Assembly: GCF_009660225.1 (NCBI RefSeq)
Contig: NZ_CP045920.1
Location: 1,674,001-1,738,000, forward strand
DNA: 64,000 nucleotides
Direction: 5' to 3'
DNA from: Pseudactinotalea sp. HY158
Lineage (GTDB): Bacteria; Actinomycetota; Actinomycetes; Actinomycetales; Beutenbergiaceae
Shown: positions 48,807 to 60,711 of the stretch, one piece after another
Layout: each line of letters starts with the position of its first letter
Numbering within the stretch: the stretch's first letter is position 1
Notes under the pieces: generated by a model
What the model saw: only the letters and a program-made list of their open reading frames with translations
What the model was told of the DNA's origin: nothing
The model's database searches: none
Program-made: the position numbers and the translations under genes

Positions 48807-49158
48807 TGCGCTCGCGCTGTTCACGCGGATGACGGTGAACGATTCGGGCTATGTCACGACCGTCGTGCTCGCGGAGGCCTACCGGGTGCTCACGCGGGCC
48901 TACCGACTCGCGCCGGCCGATGTTCTGACCGCCCTGAGTGAGTTGCTCGACCGGGACGGCGTCGAGATCCAGGACCGCGAGGTCGTGCGGCAGGCGTTGG
49001 CACTGGCCTCGACCGGCGCTCAGTTCCCGGACGCCATGATCGCGGCGCACTGCGCAGCGCGTGGCTGCCTTGAGGTCGCGAGTTTCGACCGGTCGGCACA
49101 GGCGCACCTCGGCTTCGTGGCGCCCTGAGGCTCGTCTACGCCCGATCACCCAACTCCG

Positions 49159-49172
49159 ATAATGTGCATTAT
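49159..49172. promoter_or_regulatory. AT-rich inverted repeat in the toxin-antitoxin region
   Basis: ATAATG and CATTAT arms are separated by TG, in an unusually AT-rich stretch between the vapC fragment and the intact vapC. It may be a leftover operator or a small terminator. Confidence 0.3.
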
Positions 49173-49265
49173 GTCATTTGTGGTGTCACGCTCGAACGTC
49201 CGCGCTCGGTTCCGGCCGGCTGATCCGGCTTGCGCCCGGTTCCCTGGTCACCGCCGGTTCCCTGG

Positions 49266-49700
49266 TCACCGCAGGAGCTGCTCGGGTGTGTACCGGCGGA
49301 CGTCGAAGCGGGAGGAGTCGTTGTCGTAGCTGACGATGCTCGCGCGGTGCTCGACCGCGAGCGCGGCGAGGTGCGCGTCGTTGACGAGGTTGCCCGCAGT
49401 GCCGAGCTCGTCGAGCAACGAGGACAGGATGCCGAGGTGCCGCTCGCCGGGATGGAGGATGCGTCCGCCCGGTGCCGAGATCCAGTCGTCGACCTGCGCG
49501 AACGCCTCCGCGCTCGACAGCGGCGCACTGAAGATTCCGGGCCGGGTCGACAGTCGCACGAACGCCACGATCGCGATCCAGCCGAATCCGACCGTATCCT
49601 CCCCCGCGAGCGCTCGTTCGAGCCACTCCAGGGCGGAGGCGTGGTTCCTGGCGTCCTCGTTCACCGCGTACAGCAGAACGTTCGCGTCGACCACCCTCAC
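49266..49700 (-). CDS. vapC: VapC-type PIN-domain ribonuclease toxin
   Basis: This 144-residue PIN protein starts VRVVDANVLLYAVNEDARNH, with the first metal aspartate at residue 5, and continues with AFVRLSTRPG, LVNDAHLAALAVEH and SIVSYDNDSSRF. These match the Mtb-type PIN family. VapC toxins cleave specific tRNA or rRNA sites when freed of VapB. GTG start overlaps the vapB stop by 4 bases. It is intact, in contrast to the interrupted vapC next door, to which it is only distantly related. Confidence 0.9.
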   Translation of the reverse strand: MRVVDANVLLYAVNEDARNHASALEWLERALAGEDTVGFGWIAIVAFVRLSTRPGIFSAPLSSAEAFAQVDDWISAPGGRILHPGERHLGILSSLLDELGTAGNLVNDAHLAALAVEHRASIVSYDNDSSRFDVRRYTPEQLLR

Positions 49701-49951
49701 GTGCCCACCTGCAGGCGCCGGATCAGTTCGTCGTCCTCGAGGGTGCCGGCCAGGCTCAACGCGCGATCCAGGTCCACGGCCGCCGCGCCCATGCGCCGCG
49801 TTCGAGTGATCCTCCCCCGCTTCGGCGCCTTCGAAGGGTCCCCCGCACGAATGGCGTCGTTCAACGCTCGCTTGAACGAGACTCCACGCTCGGCCATGAG
49901 CCGGCGCACCAACGCCTCGGTGTCGGCGTCCAGCGTGACCGTCGTGCGCAT
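49697..49951 (-). CDS. vapB: VapB-type antitoxin
   Basis: This 84-residue protein starts MRTTVTLDADTEALVRRLMA, the ribbon-helix-helix beginning of VapB antitoxins in this PIN subgroup, followed by ERGVSFKRALNDAIRAG and a charged tail with DELIRRLQVGT. It neutralises VapC and should repress the operon together with it. The ATG lies at 49951, divergent from the sigma factor operon on the right. Overlap with vapC indicates coupled translation. Confidence 0.9.
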   Translation of the reverse strand: MRTTVTLDADTEALVRRLMAERGVSFKRALNDAIRAGDPSKAPKRGRITRTRRMGAAAVDLDRALSLAGTLEDDELIRRLQVGT

Positions 49952-50146
49952 TCTGACAGCATAGCATCACTCGGTTTGATGGGTCGCTGTCGTGATTCGA
50001 GTGGGTCGACTCCCATCCATCCCACCGGCCCGCCACCTCGCCCGCGGTCCGGCGCAACGATCGGCATCATGGATGTGACGAGAGCCCACCTGCCGGAGAC
50101 GTACCGGGTGAGAGCACGCCCGTCCCCTACTCCCCGGTGGTCGCCC

Positions 50147-50680
50147 ATGTCCGATGAAGAACGGTTCAATCGCCTGTACGCGGCGCACCGCGCCGATCTC
50201 GAACGATTCGTCTACCGACGCGTGCCCCCGTCACACGTCGAGGACGTCGTGGCCGAGACGTTCCTGACCGCCTGGCGCCGCCTGGACGACGCGCCCGCGG
50301 AGCCGCGGCCCTGGCTGTTCGGCATCGCCCGGAACGTGCTGCTGCGCAGCATCCGCACGGCAGGCCGCTGGAACTCCCTCCAGGTGCGACTCGCGGCCGA
50401 ACCCGCCGGTCCGAGTGAGGAACTGGCCGGAACCGTGGCCACCCGCACCGACCTGACCCGCGCCTGGGCCAGGCTCACCCCCGGCGAGCAGGAGGTGCTC
50501 GCGCTGGTGGCCTGGGACGGGCTGAGTCCGAAGGAGGCGGCGGGCGTGCTCGGCTGCCAGACCGGGACCTTCCGCATGCGCCTGCTGCGCGCCCGCCGCC
50601 ACCTCCTCCACCTGCTCGAACGCCTCCCCGACCCCGGCCCGCTCCGCGCCGAGCCGCTCCCCAAAGGAGTCCTCTCATGA
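50147..50680 (+). CDS. ECF RNA polymerase sigma factor, copy 2
   Basis: This 177-residue sigma factor is homologous to that at 46533-47138. It has region 2 (FNRLYAAHRADLERFVYRRV, VEDVVAETFLTAWRRL) and region 4 (LTPGEQEVLALVAWDGLSPKEAAGVLGC). ATG 50147 gives MSDEERF with GGTGG upstream; an upstream in-frame ATG at 50069 is possible. Its stop overlaps the membrane-protein gene (ATGA), the same design as copy 1. Confidence 0.87.
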   Translation: MSDEERFNRLYAAHRADLERFVYRRVPPSHVEDVVAETFLTAWRRLDDAPAEPRPWLFGIARNVLLRSIRTAGRWNSLQVRLAAEPAGPSEELAGTVATRTDLTRAWARLTPGEQEVLALVAWDGLSPKEAAGVLGCQTGTFRMRLLRARRHLLHLLERLPDPGPLRAEPLPKGVLS

Positions 50681-51750
50681 TCACCAGCGACAGTACCCTC
50701 CTTCGCGACCTCGCCGACCTCGACCCGGCGGCCGGCTGGACCGGCACGGACCCCGCCACCGCCGACCGGACCCGCGCGCGGATCCACGCGCAGTACCGCG
50801 CCGACAACACGACGGAGCCAGCGCCCGGCGCTGTCCCGAGGCGGCACACCGGCCGGCGGCTCGTGCTCACCGGAGCGGCCGCGGTGCTCGTGCTCGGCCT
50901 CGTCGGCGTGCTCCCGAGCCTCGTCGACGGCGGCCTGACGACTCCCCCGGCCGCTGCGATCCCGATGCTCGACTTCGAGCAGCCCGACGGCGCCCCCGCC
51001 GGCGCCGAACTCGCCGGGCTCGCCGCCGACCTGCGGGCCGCGCCCGCGGAGCCCGAGACGGGCCGGTACTTCTTCAGCCATTGGCGGTCGGTCGGCTACT
51101 CCATGGGCGAGACGGAGGTATCGGACGGCCACTGGGAGGTCGACCGACTCATCCGCCGAGAGTACGACTACTACCGGTGGGGTGACGGGAGCGATGGCTC
51201 CGGCGGGGAACTCGCCGTGCGGAACGGCGTGCCGGAACCGGGGAGCGTGTACGGGCCCGGCGAGGAGTGGTCGCCCGCCAGCGCCACCGTTCCGGGCACG
51301 GCCGAGGAGGTGCTGGAGAGCACGACTCGCTTCGGCGGTACCGCGGGCCGCTACCCGGGCAACTATCTGTTGAGCGACTATTCCTCGCTGGCACCGCGAC
51401 TGACCGCCGAGGACCGCGCCACCTATGTCGACGCCTTCGCACTCGCCGGCGACGTCACCTCCTATGGCCGAGCCACCGACCGGCTCGGCCGCGACGGTCT
51501 CGCGTTCGGCGCCACGCGGGTCGTCGTCGACGAGGGCACCGAGATTCCGATCGAGATCGTCGTCCTCCTCGACCCGGACACCGGCGTGGTGCTCGAGGAG
51601 GACACGATCTTCCCGAACGACCTGCCCGGGGCGCCCGCCGTGGTCGAGGAGTACCGGCTCCTCGTCGAGGCCGGCCACCACGACTCCGTGCCACCGTGCG
51701 GCGACCAGGGGTGCCCGGGCGTCGAGGGGGCGGGCGCGGTCACCGACTGA
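50677..51750 (+). CDS. Membrane protein paired with ECF sigma factor (CU044_5270-like), copy 2
   Basis: This 357-residue protein has a cytoplasmic N-terminus (ITSDSTLLRDLADLDPAAGW), a membrane helix at about residues 66-84 (LVLTGAAAVLVLGLVGVLP) and an external domain with GRATDRLGRDGLAFGATRVV, which parallels TTTDRLGRDGVTLAYL in copy 1. It ends with a cysteine pair CGDQGC. The likely role is anti-sigma or signal sensing for the sigma factor upstream. It overlaps the convergent SRPBCC gene by 11 bases. Confidence 0.78.
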   Translation: MITSDSTLLRDLADLDPAAGWTGTDPATADRTRARIHAQYRADNTTEPAPGAVPRRHTGRRLVLTGAAAVLVLGLVGVLPSLVDGGLTTPPAAAIPMLDFEQPDGAPAGAELAGLAADLRAAPAEPETGRYFFSHWRSVGYSMGETEVSDGHWEVDRLIRREYDYYRWGDGSDGSGGELAVRNGVPEPGSVYGPGEEWSPASATVPGTAEEVLESTTRFGGTAGRYPGNYLLSDYSSLAPRLTAEDRATYVDAFALAGDVTSYGRATDRLGRDGLAFGATRVVVDEGTEIPIEIVVLLDPDTGVVLEEDTIFPNDLPGAPAVVEEYRLLVEAGHHDSVPPCGDQGCPGVEGAGAVTD

Positions 51751-52249
51751 GCCCGGCCGGCGGCTGCTCACGCAGCCGTCGCGCCAGGCCGGCGCTGCCG
51801 GCGGCCATGATCCGCCCGTGTGCCCAGCGGGCGAGCGGCGCCAGCAGGCGCACGAGCCGACGATCCGAGACGACGCACCACCCGATCCGCATCCTGGTCA
51901 CCGGGGCGCCGTCGGTGGCATCGGAAGCGGCGGCAGAGTCGGCGGGGTCGGCGGCCCAGAAACCGCTCCCCCGCAGCTGCCCGCGCACCCCGAACGTCGA
52001 TCGCCGCGGCGGCTCGGATCGGGTCAGTTCGAGGGTGAACCGGAGCCGATAGCCGAGCGGGCTGCGCACGACGACCTGCGCCGCCTGCGGTTCGGCATCC
52101 GTCGACGGCGCCGACGACCGGACCGACTCGATCCCGCTCCACCAGTCCGGCCACGCCTCGACCTCGGCGAGCACGCGCCAGACCGCCTCCGCCGGGGCCG
52201 GGGCCACCCAGGTGGAGACGAAGTGGAACACGCGCGACTCCCCCGCCAT
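51740..52249 (-). CDS. SRPBCC-family (polyketide cyclase/START-like) protein
   Basis: This 169-residue protein begins FHFVSTWVAPAPAEAVWRVL and has AWPDWWSGIESV and LRFTLELTRSEPPRRSTFGV, the helix-grip pattern of SRPBCC ligand-binding proteins. An Ala/Asp/Ser-rich insertion (about residues 110-125) is encoded by about three 9-base units at 51925-51955. The ligand is unknown. The 3' end overlaps the convergent sigma-associated gene. Confidence 0.8.
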   Translation of the reverse strand: MAGESRVFHFVSTWVAPAPAEAVWRVLAEVEAWPDWWSGIESVRSSAPSTDAEPQAAQVVVRSPLGYRLRFTLELTRSEPPRRSTFGVRGQLRGSGFWAADPADSAAASDATDGAPVTRMRIGWCVVSDRRLVRLLAPLARWAHGRIMAAGSAGLARRLREQPPAGLSR

Positions 52250-52289
52250 CGGTTCCGTGTGTCGATGACCGGACACCGGGCGCGCGGGA

Positions 52290-52634
52290 CTACGGGCGGC
52301 GCGGATCGTGGGAGAGCTCCTCGAGCGCGAGCGTCGAATGGGCGTAGGCCCCGCCCGCACGCATCTCCGCGGCGACCCAGATCGCCTCCATGATCTGCTC
52401 GTCGCTCGCTCCCCGGCGGCGGGCGAGGCGGGTATGGCCCCGGATGCAGAACGGGCACTGGGTGGTGTGGGCCACCGCGACGGCGATGAGCTGCTTCGTC
52501 TGCTCCGACAGGGCGCCGTCGGCGAAGACGGCCGCGGAGAACGCCTCGTACGCCTCGTGCGTGCGCGGCGCGAGCCCCTTGCGCCGGTCCGCGATCTCGG
52601 GCGTGGTGGGGTGGTACATGGATTCCGCTGGCAT
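52290..52634 (-). CDS. AhpD-like carboxymuconolactone decarboxylase-family protein
   Basis: This 114-residue protein has the AhpD redox motif with Cys60 and Cys63 in TTQCPFCIRGHTRLA and His67 after it, the arrangement of alkylhydroperoxidase-type proteins. It may reduce peroxides or act as a disulfide carrier. GGGAGGT lies 4 bases before the ATG at 52634. It lies between the SRPBCC gene and the glucosidase, all leftward. Confidence 0.88.
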   Translation of the reverse strand: MPAESMYHPTTPEIADRRKGLAPRTHEAYEAFSAAVFADGALSEQTKQLIAVAVAHTTQCPFCIRGHTRLARRRGASDEQIMEAIWVAAEMRAGGAYAHSTLALEELSHDPRRP

Positions 52635-52746
52635 GGCGACCTCCCAGGTCGGCCGGGCGCGCCCACCTGGCGGCTCACCGGCGAGTTCCTTCGGGCGACG
52701 CCGGTGCCCGACCCGATATCGACGATACGCCGATCCTCGCCTCCGT

Positions 52747-54144
52747 TCAGGTGCCGGCGGGGCCACCGGCGGCGATGATGTCCGCATACCAGCGGCCGGA
52801 GTCCTTGACGGTGCGCCGGAGCGTCTCGAAGTCGACGTGGACGATCCCGAAGCGGCGGTCGTATCCGAAGGACCACTCGAAGTTGTCGAGCAGCGACCAC
52901 ACGAAGTAGCCGCGCACATCCGCCCCGCCGGCGCGGGCCCGCTCGACGGCGCCGATGTGCGCCCGCAGGTACGCCTCGCGTTCGACGTCGCGCACCCGTC
53001 CGTCCGCGCCCAGCTCGTCCGGATAGGCCGCGCCGTTCTCGGTGACGATGAGCGGCAGCCGCGGGTGCTCGGCGCTCAGCCGCACCAGCACCTCGGTCAG
53101 GCCCGCCGGCTCGACCAGCCAGCCCATCTGGGTGCGCTCGCCCGGCGGGTCGAGGAACTCGATGTCGCTCGCACCCACCCAGGGGTTCCCCGCGCCGTGG
53201 CCGCCGCCGGCGTCCGGTCGGCGTCCGGGAGCGAAGCGCACGCGGGAGGTCGTGTAGTAGTTGACCCCGAGTGCGTCGAGCCGCTGCCCGATCCGGCGCA
53301 GGTCGCCGTCGCGCACGAAGTCGAAGTCGCTCACGTGGGCGACGTCGGCGAGCAGGTCCGGCGGATACCCGTGACCGGTCATCGGGTCGAGGAAGATGCG
53401 GTTGCCCACGGCGTCGATCCGGCGGGCGGCGTCCACGTCGCGCGGATCGCCCGGATCGTCCGGGCGCACGACGTGCACGTTGAGCGCGGCCGAGACCGGG
53501 GTGTCGTCGCCGAGCACCGATCGGATCGCCTGGGTGGCGAGCCCGTGGGCGAGGTTGAGGTGATGGGCGGCCGCCAGCGCCGCCGCCGGCTCGCTCCGGC
53601 CCGGGGCGTGCACGCCCGAGCCGTAGCCGAGGTAGGCCGAACACCACGGCTCGTTGACCGTCGTCCACAGGCTCACCCGGTCGCCGAGCCGGCGGGCGAC
53701 CTCGCCGGCGTAGTCGGCGAACGCGTAGGCGGTCTCGCGTTCGGGCCAGCCGCCGGCGTCCTCGAGTTCCTGCGGCAGATCCCAGTGGTAGAGCGTGAGC
53801 ACCGGCTCGATGCCCGCCTCGAGGAGGCCGTCGATGAGCCGGGAGTAGAAGTCGATGCCGAGCGGGTTCACCGGGCCCCGCCCGTGCGGCACGATCCGCG
53901 ACCACGAGGTGGAGAACCGGTAGGCCTGGAGCCCGAGCGCGGCCATGAGCTCGACGTCGTCGATCAGGCGGTGGTAGTGCCCGGCGGCGACATCGCCGGT
54001 CTCCCCGCGCGCGGTCCGCCCGGGAGTGTGGGAGAACGTGTCCCAGATGGAGCGCGTGCGCCCGCCCTCGGCCGCGGCCCCCTCGACCTGGTAGGCGGCC
54101 GTCGCGGCGCCCCACAGGAAGGGAGGCCCGGCGCCGGTGGTCAC
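52747..54144 (-). CDS. Glycoside hydrolase family 1 beta-glucosidase
   Basis: This 465-residue GH1 enzyme has the acid/base Glu165 in [14 protein letters not shown] and the nucleophile Glu369 in [11 protein letters not shown]. The N-terminal [15 protein letters not shown] and the C-terminal [16 protein letters not shown] are both standard. There is no signal peptide, so it is cytoplasmic and would act on imported disaccharides. No sugar transporter or LacI regulator lies beside it. GTG start at 54144. Confidence 0.94.
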   Translation of the reverse strand: MTTGAGPPFLWGAATAAYQVEGAAAEGGRTRSIWDTFSHTPGRTARGETGDVAAGHYHRLIDDVELMAALGLQAYRFSTSWSRIVPHGRGPVNPLGIDFYSRLIDGLLEAGIEPVLTLYHWDLPQELEDAGGWPERETAYAFADYAGEVARRLGDRVSLWTTVNEPWCSAYLGYGSGVHAPGRSEPAAALAAAHHLNLAHGLATQAIRSVLGDDTPVSAALNVHVVRPDDPGDPRDVDAARRIDAVGNRIFLDPMTGHGYPPDLLADVAHVSDFDFVRDGDLRRIGQRLDALGVNYYTTSRVRFAPGRRPDAGGGHGAGNPWVGASDIEFLDPPGERTQMGWLVEPAGLTEVLVRLSAEHPRLPLIVTENGAAYPDELGADGRVRDVEREAYLRAHIGAVERARAGGADVRGYFVWSLLDNFEWSFGYDRRFGIVHVDFETLRRTVKDSGRWYADIIAAGGPAGT

Positions 54145-54150
54145 GTCAGG

Positions 54151-54771
54151 TCACTCGAACGGGGCGGGGTCGCCCGCACCGACGCGGAGCACCTCGGGGG
54201 CGTCGTCGATGAACTGGACGACGGTCGTCGGCTCCCCGAAGACGTCACCGGAATCGATCACGGCATCGAGCTCGTGGTCGAGGAGATCCTTGATCTCCCA
54301 GCCCTGGGTGAGCGCACCCTCGTGCCCCGGCAGGATGAGCGTGGAGGAGAGGATCGGCTCCCCCAGCTCCTCGAGCAGGGCCTTGACCACGGGGTGCTCG
54401 GGGATGCGGACCCCGACGGTCTTCTTCTTCGGGTGGAGGAACTGCCGGGGCACCTCCTTCGTGGCGGGCAGGATGAAGGTGTACTGGCCCGGGGTCGCCG
54501 CCCGCACGGCCCGGAAGACCCGGTTGGAGATGTGCACGAACTGGCCGAGCTGGGAGAAGTCGGCGCACACGAGCGTGAAGTCGTGCCGGTCCCCCAGCCC
54601 CCGCAGCCGCAGGATGCGCTCCTTGCCGGACTGGTTCCCCAGGGCCGACCCGAGGGCGTACATCGAGTCCGTGGGATAGGCGATCATGCCGCCCTCGCGC
54701 AGGATCTCGGCGGCCGCGCGGATGCTCCGCACTTGTGGATTGACGGGATGGACATCGAAGTAGCGTGCCAT
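54151..54771 (-). CDS. YciO/Sua5 family threonylcarbamoyl-AMP synthase-like protein
   Basis: This 206-residue protein resembles YciO more than Sua5/TsaC. It has the family pocket motifs GGMIAYPTDSMYALG, KKKTVGVRIPEHP and ILSSTLILPG. TsaC makes the threonylcarbamoyl-AMP for t6A tRNA modification; YciO proteins have the same fold with uncertain or weaker activity. KERILRLRGLGDRHDFTLVC is typical of YciO. It is transcribed leftward between pyruvate carboxylase and the glucosidase. Confidence 0.88.
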   Translation of the reverse strand: MARYFDVHPVNPQVRSIRAAAEILREGGMIAYPTDSMYALGSALGNQSGKERILRLRGLGDRHDFTLVCADFSQLGQFVHISNRVFRAVRAATPGQYTFILPATKEVPRQFLHPKKKTVGVRIPEHPVVKALLEELGEPILSSTLILPGHEGALTQGWEIKDLLDHELDAVIDSGDVFGEPTTVVQFIDDAPEVLRVGAGDPAPFE

Positions 54772-54789
54772 GAACCAACCCTATCGATC

Positions 54790-54831
54790 CCGGCGGGCCC
54801 GGGGTGGAGAACGCCGCCCCGGGCCCGCCGG
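54790..54831 (-). terminator. Strong hairpin after pyruvate carboxylase
   Basis: Perfect 15-base arms CCGGCGGGCCCGGGG and its complement enclose a 12-base loop, 6 bases after the pyc stop. Confidence 0.75.
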
Positions 54832-54836
54832 CGTGC

Positions 54837-58241
<3,405 letters not shown>

Positions 58242-58370
58242 GAACCTTCCTCAACAACGTCGACAGCGGGATTTCCTGCAAACTACTCCCCCATCCGGCC
58301 CCGGCGCGCAGCAGTCTCACGCACGCGGCCGTGCCCTCCCCTCCTGCGAGCCGGCGGCGACGGGCGCGGG

Positions 58371-58405
58371 CCATGCCATGCCATGTCACGCCATGCCACG
58401 CCGCG
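58371..58405. repeat. Seven pentamer repeats upstream of pyc
   Basis: Seven consecutive CCATG-type pentamers (CCATG three times, TCACG, CCATG, CCACG, CCGCG) lie in the 249-base gap between merR and pyc, about 130 bases before the pyc start. The gap otherwise holds no gene. Confidence 0.6.
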
Positions 58406-58490
58406 TGGCCCACGAGACCTCGCGCCACGGCGCGGACCGACCGGGGCGAGTGTCCGCCTCGGTCGTCGCCACCGGGATACGGCGGCGGTG

Positions 58491-59072
58491 TCAGCCGATC
58501 TTGCGCGAGCGACGCCGGGCGAGCTCGTCGAGCCCGGTGCCCTCGTCGGCGGCGCGTTCCGTGGGGAACTCGGCGAGGCTTCCCTCGACCTCGCGCCAGA
58601 CCCGTCCGACGGCGATGCCGAAGACGCCCTGGCCGCCCTGGACGAGGTCGAAGACCTCATCGGCCGAGGTGCATTCGTACACGCTCGCGCCATCGCTCAT
58701 GAGCGTGATCTCGGCGAGGTCGTCGACCCCGCGTTCGTGCAGGTGGTCGACCGCGGTGCGGATCTGCTGCAGGGAGACGCCGCTGTCGAGGAGGCGCTTG
58801 ACCACCTTGAGGACGAGGATGTCGCGGAAGCTGTACAGGCGTTGGGTGCCGGAGCCGGTGGCTCCCCGGATGCTCGGTTCGACGAGTCCGGTGCGGGCCC
58901 AGTAGTCGAGCTGGCGGTACGTGATGCCGGCCGCGCGGCAGGCGGTCGACCCCCGGTATCCGGTCGCCTGGTCGAGATCGGGAAGGGTGTCCCCGAACAG
59001 CATCCCCTGGGCTCGTTGGGGGGCGTGGGATGCCACGTCCGCGGCCACGTCGTTCCCGCTCACGCCACTCAC
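58491..59072 (-). CDS. MerR-family transcriptional regulator (Rv1830-type)
   Basis: This 193-residue regulator has a MerR winged-helix domain at about residues 38-110 (YRGSTACRAAGITYRQLDYW, TGLVEPSIRGATGSGTQRLYSF) and a C-terminal effector part with VDDLAEITLMSDGASVYECT. It corresponds by position and sequence type to Rv1830, downstream of the bifunctional nuclease gene. GTG start at 59072 with GAGGAGAG upstream. A TACAGT hexamer near 59097 on this strand may be the promoter. Confidence 0.88.
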   Translation of the reverse strand: MSGVSGNDVAADVASHAPQRAQGMLFGDTLPDLDQATGYRGSTACRAAGITYRQLDYWARTGLVEPSIRGATGSGTQRLYSFRDILVLKVVKRLLDSGVSLQQIRTAVDHLHERGVDDLAEITLMSDGASVYECTSADEVFDLVQGGQGVFGIAVGRVWREVEGSLAEFPTERAADEGTGLDELARRRSRKIG

Positions 59073-59347
59073 TCTCCTCGACGGCAGTCGACACCACTGT
59101 ACGCCCCGGGCGTCTCATGCCACAGGGCCGGTGTTCTCTGGCTAACGTAGGGCCGCGGAGGCGCCGCGTCAACGATCCGCGCCGCGGGACGTGCCCGGCG
59201 TGTCGGGACGGCGTGTCTCACCTTCGAGTAGAGGTTGAGGGTGGCCGGTGGTCGCCCGTGGATTTCCGCGGGATTCCCGGGCCGCGCACCTCCCGGGAGG
59301 CGGCCGGTGGCACCGGACCCGTCCGGGGTGAGGCTGCACACGCCGGG

Positions 59348-59899
59348 CTACTCGTCCTCCTCGTCGGGATCCTCGTCGTCGTCCTCGTGCTCGTCCTCGC
59401 CCAGGAAGTCCTCCGGGCTGACCGTATCGAGGAAGTGGCGGAACTCCGCGACCTCCTCGTCGGGATCCGCGTGGTTGGCGAGGTAGATCTCGTCGCCGTC
59501 CGGCAGGAGTTCCACGCCGGCCTCGGCGAGCACGGCCTCCGCGCACCAGATCCCCACCCCGGCCCGGACCGCCAGCGCGATCGCATCCGAGGCGCGGGAG
59601 TCCACCCGCCGGTCGTTCGTGAGCACGAGTTCGGCGATGAAGGTGCCGTCGGTGAGCGAGACGATGTGCACCCGCAGCAACTCGGACCCCACGGCGTTCA
59701 GGCTCGCGAGCAGCAGCTCGTACGGCCCGGGCCGCGGGGAGTGCAGGCCGCTCTGGGCGGCGGCGATGGCCACGCCCTCGTGCGGGCCGATGAGGATCGG
59801 CAGGGTGAGTGCTCCGTCGCTCTGCTGCAGGAGCACCACCACATCGTGCGCCGAGCTGGAGACCCGCACGCGCACCCCGAGAATGTCCATTCGCTGCAT
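59348..59899 (-). CDS. Bifunctional nuclease family protein (DUF151)
   Basis: This 183-residue protein matches the DUF151/BFN family: MDILGVRVRVSSSAHDVVVLL at the start, LPILIGPHEGVAIAAAQSG and the motif VDSRASDAIALAVRAGVGIW. Members have ribonuclease/DNase activity or bind nucleic acid. A strongly acidic tail ends the protein (about residues 168-183, almost only Asp and Glu). It lies between two MerR genes, the conserved order of Rv1828-Rv1829-Rv1830. A start at the internal ATG 59890 is possible. Confidence 0.9.
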   Translation of the reverse strand: MQRMDILGVRVRVSSSAHDVVVLLQQSDGALTLPILIGPHEGVAIAAAQSGLHSPRPGPYELLLASLNAVGSELLRVHIVSLTDGTFIAELVLTNDRRVDSRASDAIALAVRAGVGIWCAEAVLAEAGVELLPDGDEIYLANHADPDEEVAEFRHFLDTVSPEDFLGEDEHEDDDEDPDEEDE

Positions 59900-59958
59900 G
59901 AGACCAAGGTACGCTCCGGGCCACCGTGAGCGAATGGTTTTGACGGAGGAGATGATCC

Positions 59959-60711
59959 TCAGAGCCGCTCGATGCCGTCCGTCACGAGCGCCGCGTGGAG
60001 TCGCGTGAGCACCTGGGCGAGCTCACCGGCCTGCGCCTGCGCGGCGGCCTCCGCGGACCCGCGCGTTCGATGGGAGCGGATCGGGGCGGTGATCTGCTCG
60101 ATGAGGTCGACCTGGCGGTCCGCGGCGATCCGCAGGGTACGCAGGTGCCGGGGCGCAACGCCGTACTCGGCCAGGCTCGCGGCCTCGCTCACGACCGGGA
60201 GCACCCCCGGTCCGTACCGGCGGCCCCGATCGGCCACGATGATGCCGGCCTCCGCCAACTCGGCCACGAAGGTCGCCTCGAGGCCGGCCGCCTCGGCCAG
60301 CTGCGCGATCGACATGCGCGTGCGGGTAGCGGCCGCCGTGAGCTCGCCGTCCTCGGTCACGACCCGCGCCCCGGGCGCCGGCGCCCCGGCCCCCGCACGG
60401 TCGAGTTCACGCAGCCGCTCCCGGATCACCTTGAGCGGCAGGAACGAGTCCCGCTGGGCGGCGAGGGCGAATCGGAGCCGCTCGACGTCGGCCTGGGAAT
60501 AGGTGCGATAGCCCGACGGGGTGCGGTGGGGGGTGACGATGCCCTGCTCCTCGAGGAACCGGATCTTCGAGATCCGGACCGTGGGGAACTCCTGCGTGAG
60601 GATCGACAGCGCGGTGCCGATGCTCATCGTGGGAGTGCGCGAGACCCCGAACGGCCACTGCTCGGTGTGCGGATCGTCTGCGCCGGAGGAGGCGGCGGAC
60701 AGTGCGTTCAT
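59959..60711 (-). CDS. ftsR: MerR-family regulator FtsR (Rv1828-type)
   Basis: This 250-residue regulator has an N-terminal MerR-like winged helix (MSIGTALSILTQEFPTVRISKIRFLEEQG and SGYRTYSQADVERLRF split) and a C-terminal helical domain. Its Corynebacterium homologue FtsR activates ftsZ; the mycobacterial homologue is Rv1828. ATG 60711 overlaps the garA stop (ATGA), but the family core starts at Met29, so a later start cannot be ruled out. An Ala/Pro/Gly-rich linker separates the domains. Confidence 0.9.
   Translation of the reverse strand: MNALSAASSGADDPHTEQWPFGVSRTPTMSIGTALSILTQEFPTVRISKIRFLEEQGIVTPHRTPSGYRTYSQADVERLRFALAAQRDSFLPLKVIRERLRELDRAGAGAPAPGARVVTEDGELTAAATRTRMSIAQLAEAAGLEATFVAELAEAGIIVADRGRRYGPGVLPVVSEAASLAEYGVAPRHLRTLRIAADRQVDLIEQITAPIRSHRTRGSAEAAAQAQAGELAQVLTRLHAALVTDGIERL

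Larger units (their letters stand above)
47311..49128 (+). pseudogene. vapC: VapC-type PIN-domain toxin gene interrupted by an IS256-family element
   Basis: The first part (47311-47378) encodes MIGVDTNVLVRFLVQDDPEQ. The rest (48807-49128) continues with ALALFTRMTVNDSGYVTTVV and the PIN motifs LAEAYRVL, FPDAMIAAH and SFDRSA. Removing the element and one copy of the 8-bp duplication joins the two parts in frame through QGRRALALF, giving a complete PIN protein of about 130 residues with all acidic residues. The toxin is therefore inactivated by a recent insertion. An ORF opening at 48793 is only the downstream fragment. Confidence 0.9.

Noticed and set aside
48793-49128. Stand-alone PIN-like gene starting just before the IS right end
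   Set aside because: The apparent start lies inside the IS terminal repeat; the frame is the 3' part of the interrupted vapC.
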